From Gigantopelta aegis (lineage: Eukaryota; Mollusca; Gastropoda; Neomphalida; Peltospiridae), in NCBI RefSeq assembly GCF_016097555.1, contig NC_054704.1:50975000-51038999 (forward strand): DNA of 64,000 nt, in the 5' to 3' direction. Below the pieces are notes generated by a model, which was not told the origin of the DNA, searched no databases, and was given only the letters and a program-made list of their open reading frames with translations. Both the position numbers and the translations under genes were made by a program. Positions 10,624-21,365 of the stretch are shown here, piece after piece (within the stretch, counting starts at the first letter, position 1; each line of letters starts with the position of its first letter).

Positions 10624-11390
10624 TGGCCTGGCTTTTTAGTAATTTTATTTTATTTACCATGAAAAAAATAAGAAGAAAATAAAAAACGAAGAAGAAAACA
10701 TTATACAACATTGTTAAACATTCAAGATATATGTTATCAGCAACTATAAGTTGTTTGGAGGAGTTCTGTTTTCAAATATGTCTTCTTCATATTTTTCATA
10801 TTGAGAGCATCATATATACAGATCCCTGTGTATTTTTGTGATGTCACTGAAAGTATATGATTTTCTTTGGATGTGTGGAATAAATGACTCTTGACAGTTG
10901 ATTCAAGCTTGTATACATTCATTATTTGTTGCTTTCACGTTGTTTCACATGGCTATGTGTAATGACATAATGTTATCGCAAATTACCTTTAAGTCATGCT
11001 TTGATTTTCCAGATTTCGATGATGGATATTTTGTTATTGTTGTACAGATACTATGTTACATGAAGTAAACTTGAAGGAAGAAATAAAAGCAAAATCCCTT
11101 TGGTATCAAAGCTGGGATTTTCAAAATCATTGCAGCTTTGTTAGTAGTATGTATCTATAGTCCATCCCATCCTCCTGCAAAATTTTTGGAAATACAAATA
11201 TATTATTTTTGTGTGCAGTTTAGAAATCAGTCGACTCAGAAATAAATAACTTGTAGTAAATTCCATAGCATGAAAAAAAGTGTTCCCTGTCTGAAGGACT
11301 ATAAGTAAGAGATGAATCATTAATAAATTTCGCGAATTCCTGTTTGAATTGAGGGGTTTTTCTGAGAATATTTTCCCCTCACGTGGCCCA
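10624..11390 (+). other. 3' UTR and flank of Rab9 copy 2
   Basis: Nearly identical to 4450-5210, including the AATAAA near 10876. Similarity to unit 1 stops at about 11375, where a unit-2-specific block of repeats begins, and resumes near 12740. Confidence 0.7.
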
Positions 11391-11407
11391 GTATAAAGTC
11401 TATGTAA

Positions 11408-11856
11408 ACAGATTGTAGTGTAGGTAGTACTAAACCAAATAACTTCCAGCTGGGTCAAAGTTCGAGGTGCACCCAACTTTTTATAGAGAAGTGAACACCA
11501 CAAGTCCTGTGATTGGTAATAAATGTGAGTGTTTTGGTTGTTAAAAAAAAAGAGAGAGAAAAAAGAAGAAGTTTCATCTGGGCAAAAAATGTATGCAATT
11601 TTATTTCATCTAGGCCCACTGTGTCAAATAAAAGTACTCGAATTTTGTGCGGAACTAGGGTAGTCATAGACACAACCCGTTTTCTCAGAAATGAGCAGCT
11701 TGACCCACAATCTTTTTTCTGATTCACTTTAAGGGTGAGGAGTGGTTGTATTTATATCTGTGACGATTATGTCAATTAATACGCTTCAGGTAGGAGTTTT
11801 AGCCACATATGTTACTATTGTCGTCTATGGGATTTGATTTGGTGGTATCCCTGTAA
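11408..11856 (-). mobile_element. Divergent copy of MITE family C
   Basis: The reverse complement of this block matches the elements at 38205-38662 and 40261-40718. Shared stretches include AAGTTCGAGGTGCACC and CACAAGTCCTGTGATTGGTA. The ends here (TAGGTAGTACTAAACCAAAT and its partner near 11850) are more decayed. Confidence 0.7.
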
Positions 11857-12442
11857 AGGGACTATCCCACGTTGGCTGTCATTGTGTCGTGTGTATGATC
11901 AACAGATCTTCTTTAATAACTAAAAATATACATTGAAAAACAAATTCCTGTTTAGAATATCAGTATCTGTATAAACAAGGTGTTGTCCTAATGTTCATAG
12001 TAATCTAAACCAGATTTTACCTTCCAATAATTTCATATTGAATTAAAAATATATATATTACAAAGTAAAATGAAAAGACTGCTATGGACCTTACTACATG
12101 ACAGCAAACATATTGGTTATACAGATACCGATATTCAAAATAAAATTTATAAATATGTAATATTAATCACCAAAAGGCGCTGTTATGCTAGGATGACACT
12201 ACCAACTGCCAGCAGAAAGTTTGCCAACTGAGTTGCGTTGTCATTTTCCCGACTTAAACGGGTGCGCTCAGATTAACAACTAATGGGTTATATACGACGA
12301 GAATTGAGTTGTAAGAACGCGCAGTCGTAGAAGCCGTGACAGCATAAAGTTAGCCACCGTTTTGCTGGCAGTTGGTAGTCCAAGACTAGCATTAGCCAGA
12401 ACCATTTTACAATGGCTGTACACTCAGGACAATCCCTTTAAG
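11853..12442. mobile_element. TTAA-type element with a second element nested inside
   Basis: The ends GTAAAGGGACTATCCC (11853) and GGACAATCCCTTTAA (to about 12441) are inverted and resemble family T1. Nested at 12185-12392 is a second inverted-repeat element, TACCAACTGCCAGCAGAA facing TTTGCTGGCAGTTGGTA, bounded by TGCTAG and CTAGCA. No coding region. Confidence 0.65.
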
Positions 12443-12544
12443 TCTTCAGTTTGGATTGTTATAGTTTTATAACCACAAAAAAGGAAAGGGATATTTTTTG
12501 GACAATACCTCGGGAAATGTTACCACATATTTCCTACGAATAAA

Positions 12545-12728
12545 GCAGAAAGATTTTTTATATGCACTTTACCATAGACCGAACCATATATACAATGACA
12601 TTTGATCACTAGATGTGCACATCATTAGGTATCTGGTTGGGATGAGTAGGGGGAATGAGGCCAGAGGATCCTACGATGTAAGCACGCCAGGCGAGAGCTC
12701 TAGCCTTTGGACTAAATCTTGTCCCACT
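12545..12728 (-). mobile_element. Old SINE, probably head 3
   Basis: On the minus strand a worn tRNA-like head (GGCTAGAGCTCTCGCCTGGC) is followed by a degraded core ending TGCATATAAAAAATC. Too diverged to assign its tail. Confidence 0.45.
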
Positions 12729-12840
12729 AGGATCATTAAATTCAGCATGTATCATACAGTATATTATTCTTGATACTATGTTTTTCTTCTTTAAAAAAAA
12801 GTAGATTCTAGGTATTTTTTAAACGGATATAATAAGCATA

Positions 12841-13050
12841 CCCCCCCCCCCCCCCCCACCCCCCCCCCCCCCCACCCGCCCCTCTTGTTGCCGATTCCGG
12901 TCGGGCTGCTGGTGCTCCTTTCCCTTGGTGGCCTTCTCCCACCCACCCAACCCTTTCCCGTCCTGGACGGAGGAGCCGGCACCTGCGCCCATGACAGACG
13001 TGCGCTACAACAGTTTGCTGTGAATATGCACCTAAGGCCCTCTGACCCGA
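12841..13050 (+). mobile_element. SINE-like repeat S3 behind poly-C tracts
   Basis: Poly-C runs at 12841-12873 are followed by the S3 repeat (GGAGCCGGCACCTGCGCCC, ATGACAGACGTGCGCTACAA). It is the paralog of 5386-5575. The glycine- and proline-rich reading frames here are artefacts of the C runs. Confidence 0.6.
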
Positions 13051-13609
13051 TAATAAAACCAATAGAAAATTCATGGCGGCTTGCTTGCATGTTACTAGCT
13101 AGAAAACGTAGATATCACGAACGCAGGACAGTGTGTGTTGTCAGGGTGGTATTTGAAAACATTGCTGTTGTACTGCCCCAGACTATATTTGCGACAATGC
13201 TGTAATATTAGGTACCCAAACTTGTTTTCAAATTGGATAACTCTTTCACGGTAAAACGCAGAACTGAGTACATACGTGTTATTCTGTCATTCTAAAAACG
13301 GCACTAATACACACTGTTCAATAAAGTGTACAGTTATATATTTACCCTATAGGTCTGATACACGTATACATACCATTGTACAATGGAATTATTTATGTAT
13401 TATTTTACAGATTTATGTTTGTACGTTACATTGTAACATTGGTTAATTAGGCCTATTAAGTTACAACATGAATGCATCGATGCTTCAAGGGTGTGAACTC
13501 TCAACCAATCCTCAAATATTATAGCTGAGTTCTTCTTTTTTTTCTCTCTTTTTTTTAACTCTTTGCTAGAGAAAAAGTGCAGGTTCAAAAATCTAGTTAA
13601 AAACCATTG

Positions 13610-13613
13610 TTAA
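13610..13613. other. Empty TTAA target site for MITE T2
   Basis: The flanks AAAACCATTG and ACCACAA match those around the element at 6186-6528, with one TTAA and nothing inserted. Confidence 0.85.
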
Positions 13614-13703
13614 ACCACAAAATTGAAACAGTCTAAGTGTCAGTAAATTGAATTTATACGTTTCAAAGAAACAGGGGCAAGAGTTCCGCGAAATTCAATA
13701 ACA

Positions 13704-13711
13704 CATCTTAC
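13704..13711. other. Empty target site for the 8-bp-TSD MITE
   Basis: A single CATCTTAC lies between AATAACA and CGCAAAATAG. The filled paralog at 6618-6957 has this octamer on both sides of the element. Confidence 0.9.
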
Positions 13712-13732
13712 CGCAAAATAGATTGTTATGAA

Positions 13733-13937
13733 CAGGGGCGTAGCGTGATCTGGACCTGGGGGGGGGGGTGTCGAATATGAACCAAGTGGACCTTTTTCTA
13801 TTTTGTTTTTGCACCACCAGAAACTCCACATGTATAAACCTGTATGTTTTAGTTCTGAAAGCGGCGGGGGGGGGGGGGGGGGGGGGGGGTGGGGGGGTCC
13901 GCCCGGACCCCCCGAACCCCCCTAGCTTACGTCCCTG
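13733..13937. mobile_element. hAT-like MITE, CAGGGGCGTAGC ends
   Basis: CAGGGGCGTAGC at the left faces GCTTACGTCCCTG at the right. The interior has a long G run and GCACCACCAGAAACTCCACA. ATGAAC occurs on both sides. The paralogous site at 6974-6979 is empty (GTTATGAACCTAAGC), so the insertion came after the duplication. A second copy lies at 34982-35172. Confidence 0.85.
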
Positions 13938-14106
13938 ATGAACCTAAGCTTTAGTTATACAATACAACACTCTGCCTTTCTGAATCATCCAATTAACATT
14001 GGGACGTTCCAGTAGATGCATCATTTAGAAAAGCAATAAGAAAAGAAAAATAAGAAAGAAAAAAAATAGTACCTAAAGCTTTCGCCACTGAACATTTTGT
14101 ATAAGT

Positions 14107-14345
14107 GATTCTGGCATATAGTCATTGAGTAATCGTGGAACATTTTTCCATCAGAAGCAAGGGTTCTTTTATATTCACTTTCTCACAGACAACAAATGAC
14201 ATGCCATGGCCTTTGATATATCAGTCGTGGGCCACAGGTTTGGACGACAGATAACCCAATCAGAGAATGAGTCAACCAAGTGGACTGGATTCTATGGCCA
14301 TAGCCCCTAAGGCGAGCGCTCTACCGACTGAGTTTAATCCCGTTT
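14107..14345 (-). mobile_element. SINE, head 3 (paralog of 7145-7380)
   Basis: The same order of core and head as the unit 1 copy (CATTTTTCCATCAGAAGC ... GCGCTCTACCGACTGAG), with point changes. It was carried along in the segmental duplication. Confidence 0.7.
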
Positions 14346-14405
14346 CATTGTAGCTGGTTGAATAAACAAGCCTCTGATAACTCAAAATGTGTGTAAATAT
14401 ATTGG

Positions 14406-14745
14406 GGGCGAGACGCAGATTGGGCGAGACGTAGCCCAGTGGTAAAGCGTTCTCCTGATGCGCGGTCGGTTTGGGTATGCCCCCCTTCCCATTCCCCCAC
14501 ACAGTGCTGGAGCAAATCCACAAATTCCGGAAGAAAACAAAAATACAGATTTTCAGCAAAATGAACTGGCCTGGAAACATTTCACCATGTATTTCCATCC
14601 TTGTATTCACATATTGGTTGTAACCCATGTAAAATACAACCCTATATAGCTGTTTGGCAATAACACCAACATGAATAAATGTGGTTATCCCGATTCGGGA
14701 AAAAAATCTGCCTGCTCTCCTACACACATGGGAGCCTGTACGTAA
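14406..14745 (+). mobile_element. SINE family S4, uninterrupted paralog
   Basis: The head GTAGCCCAGTGGTAAAGCG is followed by the S4 body through AACACCAACATGAATAAATG to GATTCGGGAAAAAAATCTGC. It gives the pre-insertion state for the split copy at 7447-8105. Confidence 0.75.
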
Positions 14746-14765
14746 TATTTGGTTAGGCTGTTTAG

Positions 14766-15110
14766 TAAAACATTTGTTTTATTTAACGACGCCACTAGAG
14801 CACATTGTTTTGTTTTTTTATCTTATCATCGGCTATTGGACGTCAAACATATGGTCATTCTGACACTGGTTTTTAGAGGAAACTCGCTGTCGCCACATAG
14901 GCTACTCTTTTTATCTTTTGTTTGCGAGGATAGCACAACATGGCCTTTGTTCGTTATGGATCACTGGTCAGTAGTGGTTTACACCTACTCTTTTAGCCGA
15001 CAGAGCACTCACTCAGGGTTTGGAGTCGGTATCTGGATTAAAAATTGCCTCGACTGGGATTACCTACCAGCCTGTAGACAGATGGCCTAACCACGACGCC
15101 ACTGGACCGG
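14766..15110 (-). mobile_element. SINE, head 2 with tail b
   Basis: It starts with the tail b complement (TTATTTAACGACGCCACTAG, ATCATCGGCTATTGGACGTC). It ends with the head 2 complement (GGCCTAACCACGACGCCAC), which reads GTGGCGTCGTGGTTAGGC on the other strand. It is absent from unit 1, where the flanks join near 8130. Confidence 0.8.
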
Positions 15111-15185
15111 TGGGCTGTTAGTAGGTCTGTCTATGCACCAGCATTATGGTAATAAAATGCTGCTGTCCCCAACCTTGTGGTTTAC

Positions 15186-15188
15186 ACA

Positions 15189-15244
<56 letters not shown>

Positions 15245-15646
15245 CACAGGACATACCACACACCAGTGCATATATATGCAAGTGGGTACAAATGGGTTTA
15301 CCCCATTGAGCCTTGCGGAGCACTCACTCAGGGTTTGGAGTCGGTATCTACTTAAAAATCCCATGCCTCGACTGGGATCCGAACCCAGTACCTACCTCCC
15401 AGCCTCGGGAACACTACTGCCACCTCCACACCAGACATATCCGAGACCGGTACGGAACCGCCTACGTGAGGTAGGAATTCGCCATCTTAACACCACAACA
15501 CGTCGACTCCGACTGCAGTGGTGCCAGATTCACTGAGACAGGTGGGCTGTTTAGTAGGTCTGCTGTCTATGCAACTTTGCATCAACAAAATAAAATGAAT
15601 TTCATAATGTAATAAAATGCTGCTGTCCCCAACCTTGATATATACT

Positions 15647-15694
<48 letters not shown>

Positions 15695-15740
15695 CATATA
15701 TACACACACACACCGGGACACATACTTCAATATATACAGT

Positions 15741-15782
<42 letters not shown>

Positions 15783-15805
15783 GTATTTATATACAGACAC
15801 ACACA
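15186..15805. repeat. Microsatellites around a head 2 SINE fragment
   Basis: (AC)n at 15186-15248 and 15651-15691 and (AT)n at 15745-15779, with a head 2 SINE fragment between (15287-15400, minus strand, GGATCCGAACCCAGTACCTA). Positions 15400-15540 match nothing else I recognise. The cysteine/valine and histidine/threonine frames here are repeat artefacts. Confidence 0.8.
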
Positions 15806-16079
15806 CACACACACACTAAGGTGGTGTATTCTGTGGATATGTAGATATGTTAATTATAGACCTGCGTATTGAACTCTGTGATAACCACTGATAACAGTAT
15901 GTATAGGACTGGACATTATACTTATGCTACTTGTAGAGCATCATCAGTTGGAGGTACATGTAACCTGCTCACTTCTGTTTTAGAGGTTAGTACATTTACA
16001 GTTGAGTATGAAAAGTATTTTGAGATTCCACAAACACCAGGACGATCAGAAACACACTGGATTTGTCAAAATTAATACT

Positions 16080-16458
16080 TTAAAGGGACATACCCTAGTT
16101 TTTAAACACTAAAGTATATTTTTGACTATTATAGCCGTTTTTGACAACTGAAATAATACTTTACGTAGCTTTTATGGTTTAGATTATCAATTTGCGTACA
16201 TTCAAAGTGTTTTTGGTCATCCTGGTGGTTTTAATATCACAAACTGCATTTCTCATATTTTTAAAAACGCACGTGCTTCCGAGAAAAACATTTATGGAGT
16301 CGAGTTTTAGTCCGTTTTTAGAGGGTATTTTGCCATTTCGAAGTTACAGAATCATGTTTCACTCAATTGTAACTTTATCCAAATGCGTTTCAGGTTTGTA
16401 GATTAATTAAACTTATTGTTAATTTTCACGGATTGAAACTAGGGTAATGTCCCTTTAA
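16080..16458. mobile_element. TTAA-flanked MITE, family T1 (filled site)
   Basis: TTAAAGGGACATACCC and its inverted partner GGGTAATGTCCCTTTAA bound the element. The matching places at 9515-9518 and 18767-18770 each show a single TTAA between the same flanks (TTGTCAAAAAT and GTAATCAG), so two empty sites support this insertion. The same family is at 1041-1448. Confidence 0.92.
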
Positions 16459-16583
16459 GTAAACAGTTGTATAGTGGCTGGTCTTGGCATATTGGCGTAT
16501 CGGAAGATTAATAAACGAAACTTCTGTAATGTTACATTTCAATTTGTACAACCCTGTGGCATTTAATATAGTATTGTATTAAG

Positions 16584-16689
<106 letters not shown>

Positions 16690-17053
16690 TGTTATGTATT
16701 GTGTCTGTCCCACATATTTAATATGCATAGCGACTGTTTTTCAGTACTAATCAATACATGCTTCATAATTTGTATAACATTAAAACAGTTTGTAACAAGA
16801 TTGTTTAACAGAGATGTCATCAAATTTTGGAAAATGAGTGATGGCCTAGAAATAAATGTGACAGTTATTTTTAACTCTACTAATCAATGTCACGAGTACA
16901 GAATGCAGTTTATTCCATATTTCAATAATGGATATAATTTTTTTTTTTAAACCCCCAAAAAACCCCAACTAGTTTATAACGCCTCCAGAACCACTAACTA
17001 TCTATACTTACACATTTGATACATAATATTTTTATTGGTGTATTTTAAGTAAG

Positions 17054-17588
17054 GGAGAGATTCAAAAGCTTGAGGACGCCGTTCTATCGCGGATCAGACT
17101 GGTCTCATAACGTACGCAGTGAACGATCTCATGGGCGTCAATCCGGCTTTAAAAAGGTGTGTGTGTGAGGGGGGGGGGGGGGGGGGGGTGTGTGCATTGT
17201 GTGTATGTTGTGTGTGTGTGTGTGTGTGTGATAAAGGAACGCGAATGAAAATCATAAAGCTACACATTAGTGGTAAACTTTTAATTCAAGAAAACAAATC
17301 CAAATTGCAAATCAAAACGTTGATGTCTGACAGTTTAACAAAATAGTTGTCTGTTTTAAAACCGACCAAAAACAGTACGTCGTGTGTTGCTTTTTTTTTT
17401 TTTTGCTGTTGTTGTTGTTGCTTTTGCTAAACGAAAAAGTGTGTGTGTGTGGGGGGGGGGGGGGGGGGGACATTTATATAGATCGTCCCTCGGCATTGAA
17501 AAGTGAGAGGGACGCGTCCCCCCTGTCCCCCACCGATCGACGCCCATGTACGATCTTCGCAGTTTTATAAGTCTTTCCATGTGGAAAA
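17054..17588 (+). pseudogene. Rab9 fragment, split by a MITE
   Basis: Positions 17054-17129 (GGAGAGATTCAAAAGCTTGA ... GTGAACGATCT) and 17549-17588 (ACGATCTTCGCAGTTTTATA ... ATGTGGAAAA) match Rab9 copy 3 codons from just after WDTAGQ to the MWKK segment. The start, P-loop and C-terminal half are absent. Three bases are missing within the cysteine-rich segment, and the 419-bp MITE separates the halves. It is a dead fourth unit of the array, closest to copy 3 (it shares GTGAACGATCTTCGCAG). Confidence 0.92.
17130..17548. mobile_element. hAT-like MITE inside the Rab9 fragment
   Basis: The same family as 6626-6949, in the opposite orientation: CATGGGCGTCAATCC at the left, GATCGACGCCCATG at the right. 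The target duplication is AACGATCT against TACGATCT (one mismatch). The interior carries poly-G and GT/TG runs where the other copy has poly-C and CA. Confidence 0.92.
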
Positions 17589-17631
17589 CTCCCATCCCAT
17601 ATATATATATATATATATATATTACTAAGTA

Positions 17632-18020
17632 AAACGGCCTCAGTGGCGTCGTGGTTAGGCTATCGGTCTACAGGCTGGTAGGTACTGGGTTCGGATCCCA
17701 GTCGAGGCATGGGATTTTTAATCCAGATACCGACTCCAAACCCTGAGTGAGTGCTCCGCAAGGCGCAATGGGTAGGTGTAAACCACTTGCACCGACCAGT
17801 GGTCCATAACTGGTTCAGCAAATGCCATGGTTTGTGCTATCCTGCCTGTGGGAAGCGCAAATAAAAGATCCTCGCTGCTAATCGGAAAGAGTAGCCCATG
17901 TAGTGGCGACAGAGGGTTTCCTCTCAAAATCTGTGTGGTCCTTAACCATATGTCTGACGCCATATAACCGTAAATAAAATGTGTTGGGTGCGTCGTTAAA
18001 TAAAACATTTCTTGCTTTCT
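17632..18020 (+). mobile_element. SINE, head 2 with tail a
   Basis: The tRNA-like head reads GTGGCGTCGTGGTTAGGC then CTGGGTTCGGATCCCAG (B-box). A long spacer follows (GATACCGACTCCAAACCC), then the shared core (CTGCTAATCGGAAAGAGTAG) and tail a (AAATAAAATGTGTTGGGTGC). Full length, about 390 bp. Confidence 0.88.
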
Positions 18021-18394
18021 TTTACTAAGTAAAATGAAAAGTGATTGTTACGAACATAAGCACACGATCGCAAATACATACGAAATACAAAAACTGAATT
18101 TTACTATGAGCAATCATTTATCATTACTGTACCATTAAAATATGTCTGTCTTAACCTAGTGACATGGTGAACTTGCCAGCCAAAGAGTAGAAAAAAAAAT
18201 CGTCTTTTTTTCGTTCACAACCATTCTCCTATATTAAGACTTCAGTACAGTCAATCGTCCTATTGTAGGAAATCTGTCCATAAAGAAAGGGAATCCATCA
18301 TCATTAATCCTATCTAACATATCCTAAGGTAACAGGGGACTCTTGAAAATTGATTTTTAAAATTTAATTTCTGCCCATCTAATGGAAAATAATA

Positions 18395-18505
18395 GCGGGT
18401 TTCCTCTCTAAGACTGTCAAAATTACCAATTGTTTGGCATCCAACAGCCGATGATTAATAAATCAGTGTGCTCTAGTGATGTCGCTAAACAAATTTAACT
18501 TCTTA
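18395..18505 (+). mobile_element. 5'-truncated SINE, tail b
   Basis: Only the 3' end remains: AGCGGGTTTCCTCTCTAAGA ... CCGATGATTAATAAATCAG ... AGTGATGTCGCTAAAC. Confidence 0.75.
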
Positions 18506-19127
18506 ACTTTAATAGACCTACATATTTATCTCTGTGATAACCACTGACAGCTGTATGTATAGGACTGGACATTACACTTAATGGTACATGTAATTGTAGC
18601 TCATAGTCTGTTGATTGTACGTGTATGCAACTTCCTCATTCCGATTAAAACCGCTGACTTCTGTTTCAGAGGTGGGTACATTTTCTAGTTTCGTATAAAA
18701 TGAATTTTGAGATTCTACAAACACCAGAATGATCAAAAACACACTGGATTTGTCAAAAATGATAATTTAAGTAATCAGCTATATAATGGCGGATCATAGG
18801 CCTGTTGGCGAATGGATCCCAATGACATTCATTCACTTAACTATTTGTGTATTTTTCATATAATTGCGGTTTTTGTTTTATGTTCTATCAGGCTGTAACA
18901 AAGGAATATTTATTCAGTGATGTCAAATATTATTTCATCTTGGAAAATTAGTGATAGCCTTGAAACTAACGTGACAATTATTTTTGACTCAACTAATCAC
19001 TGTCACGAGTACAGAATGCAGGTGTGGGTGTTTTTTTCTTCTTCATATTTCAAAGCGAAATGCAGTGAGTGCAAGATATCAGGTGGTATTGTCAGTAATG
19101 TGTATGGTAAAAAAAAAAAGAAGAGAG

Positions 19128-19415
19128 AAAATATTAATTTTAACGACACACTTAACGTGTTGTCTGCAGTTATACGACATCAAACATATGGTTAAGGACT
19201 ACACAGATAATGAGAGATGAAACCCACTACCGCCACTCCATGGGCTGCTCTTTTCATTTAGCAGCAAGAGATCTTTTATATGCCACAAAGAGGATAGTAC
19301 ACACCACAGCCTTTGTTGTTGTACCATCAGTTGTGGTCAACTGACTGGAACGAGAAATAGCCTAATTGGTCACCGACGGGGATAGACCCTAGACCGATCG
19401 TGCATCACTCTGCAG
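19128..19415 (-). mobile_element. SINE, head 1 with tail a, upstream of Rab9 copy 3
   Basis: It starts near ATTTTAACGACACACTTAAC and ends in the worn head (ACCCTAGACCGATCGTGCAT). It lies about 150 bp from the coding exon. The shortened counterpart upstream of copy 2 is at 9755-9868. Confidence 0.75.
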
Positions 19416-19567
19416 GTATGAAATATACACTGTACGTTCCTCTTCAGCTAACGCTTGCCACCTTAAGTCAATTTGAAAACGTTTCAGACTGTGAATGGTA
19501 GCTGAAATTAACATTAAAATTAATTGGTTGGTATTTATTTTCATTTTTGTTTACAGGTTAAAATCGT

Positions 19568-20176
19568 ATGATGAAGTCCAAACTGCTCAAAGTTGTTCTT
19601 CTGGGCGATTCAGCAGTCGGCAAAAGTTCTCTAATAAATCGATTCGCTCACAACACGTTCTCTGCGCAGTTGCCTTACACAGTAGGAGTGGAGTTTCTGA
19701 ACAAAGATGTAGAGATTTCCGAAGACCATTACACGATGCAGATTTGGGACACGGCAGGCCAGGAGAGATTCAAAAGCTTGAGGACGCCATTCTATCGCGG
19801 AGCAGACTGCTGTCTCCTAACGTACGCAGTGAACGATCTTCGCAGTTTTAAGTGTCTTTCCATGTGGAAAAAAGAATTTTTGTATCATGCCGATATACAG
19901 AAAGAAAGCATGTTTCCGTTTGTTCTCATTGGAAATAAAATTGACGTTGAGAAACGCATCGTCTGCGAGGAGGCTGCCAAAAGCTGGTGTGCGGCAAATG
20001 GAAACATGCCGTATTTCGAAACAAGTGCCAAAGATTCTCTAAATGTTGATCGGGCGTTCAAGGCCGTTGTGCAACGATGGCTGGAGTTAGAAGACCAACT
20101 TGATATACAGCCGTTCCGTGGTAATACTCTTAACCTCTGGGAACAATCCAAATCAAGTTCAAGTTGTTGTGCGTAA
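19568..20176 (+). CDS. Rab9-like small GTPase, copy 3
   Basis: An intact protein of 202 residues (or 201 from the second ATG). Motifs: P-loop GDSAVGKSS, a form common in other Rabs; switch I YTVGVEF with the glutamate kept; WDTAGQ; NKID; TSAK; C-terminus SSSSCCA for double prenylation. It differs from copy 1 mostly in the N-terminal third, the segment after YAVNDL and the hypervariable tail (NLWEQSK). A 3' splice site (AG 19555-19556) lies 11 bp before the ATG. AATAAA at 20213-20218 is the likely poly(A) signal, so its 3' end differs from copies 1 and 2. Family knowledge suggests a late-endosome Rab; paralog-specific function is unknown. Confidence 0.92.
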   Translation: MMKSKLLKVVLLGDSAVGKSSLINRFAHNTFSAQLPYTVGVEFLNKDVEISEDHYTMQIWDTAGQERFKSLRTPFYRGADCCLLTYAVNDLRSFKCLSMWKKEFLYHADIQKESMFPFVLIGNKIDVEKRIVCEEAAKSWCAANGNMPYFETSAKDSLNVDRAFKAVVQRWLELEDQLDIQPFRGNTLNLWEQSKSSSSCCA

Positions 20177-20619
20177 TGGCTTGGCTTGTTAACATTAAAT
20201 TTTATTTACAATAATAAAAAACTAAAACATAATACATGTGTACAATATTGGTATACATTCAAGATAAGTTAACAGCAACTAATAATGTTGTTTGAAACGG
20301 GGTTTTTTTTAATTAAAAAAATTAACAATTTTCTTTTTCATTTTCAGAAGCAGCCTACACACATTTGTATTTCTGAAAATATGTCATCCTTTTCAGATTT
20401 GTGGACATACATACACACAGACAGACAAACTGTATAATATATACCTTTGATCTGTCATCATCATCATCATCATCATTTACATGTAAAATAACAGAATAAT
20501 CACCAACATTCCCAAATTTGCCTCATGTAATTCGTTAGATATAGCAACAGGTTTGACTTCTCCAAGTCAAAGAAGAAAAGCAAAAAACTTATTCATTGTT
20601 TAAAATAATACCGGTAAAA

Positions 20620-21365
20620 AGAATGGCTCCTAATTTCTTAACTGATTGGATTCCACAAAGTGTAGAATAAAGAGTTAATACTAAAAAAAAATGTGGGTGA
20701 AAAACATATCAACCCCGTTTTCGAAAACAAGCTTATTAAAATCTTCATTTAAACTCTGAGTAACACCAACTGTAGATCTTACGTTTGGTGTGGGAAACGA
20801 AGAGAAAATATATTACCCTCAAGATTACAGCATGGGTGTAGCACCTTAAATACAACTCCTTACAGATGTGAGCCAACTACCAGTCATGCGTGTAACTGTG
20901 GATATTATACAGTAAACAGTATTCACAATTTCTTTCAATGTAAAAAAATATGATCAACAGAGGAAGGTTCTTTGTAACTCGTTACATGTAGAACCAATAA
21001 ATTTATAACTGCTAAATAATAAAATAATTTTGTGGTGTCCAAAAATTTATAAAACAAACACATTATTTTCATAAAAAAAAAAAAAAAAAAAAATGTTTAA
21101 TTGTTTTACTACATATGTAGTATGTACTATATTTGCTTCTTTTTAAGTATCTCTGGTTTCTTTTAGTCCTGTTGTATATAATACCCTCTATTCCTCAATT
21201 TGATTGTTATCCATATAAATTTGTATATAAATTTTGTATGTACATATATGTTTAAATTACTATTATAATTATGTAATTGTCACCATTATATTGTATGTAT
21301 ATATGAGAGGGCCTAGTAAGTTGGCAATCCTTTTGTTATTTATGCAATAAAATATGTTTTCAATA
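20620..21365 (+). mobile_element. LINE 3' end, decayed
   Basis: A plus-strand frame near 20830-21000 reads a cysteine-rich end, HACNCGYYTVNSIHNFFQCK, then KYDQQRK. This CxCG...H...C pattern is common at the C-terminus of LINE reverse-transcriptase proteins. A long AT-rich 3' region follows, ending near GCAATAAAATATG. The reverse transcriptase itself is missing, so the copy is 5'-truncated. Stops interrupt the upstream part of the frame. The clade was not determined. Confidence 0.65.

Noticed and set aside
12791-13205. Glycine- or proline-rich frames near 12.8-13.2 kb
   Set aside because: They come from poly-C tracts and the S3 repeat and differ in all frames between the two paralogous copies.
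20455-20478. (CATCAT)n run behind Rab9 copy 3
   Set aside because: Simple trinucleotide repeat, nothing further to explain.
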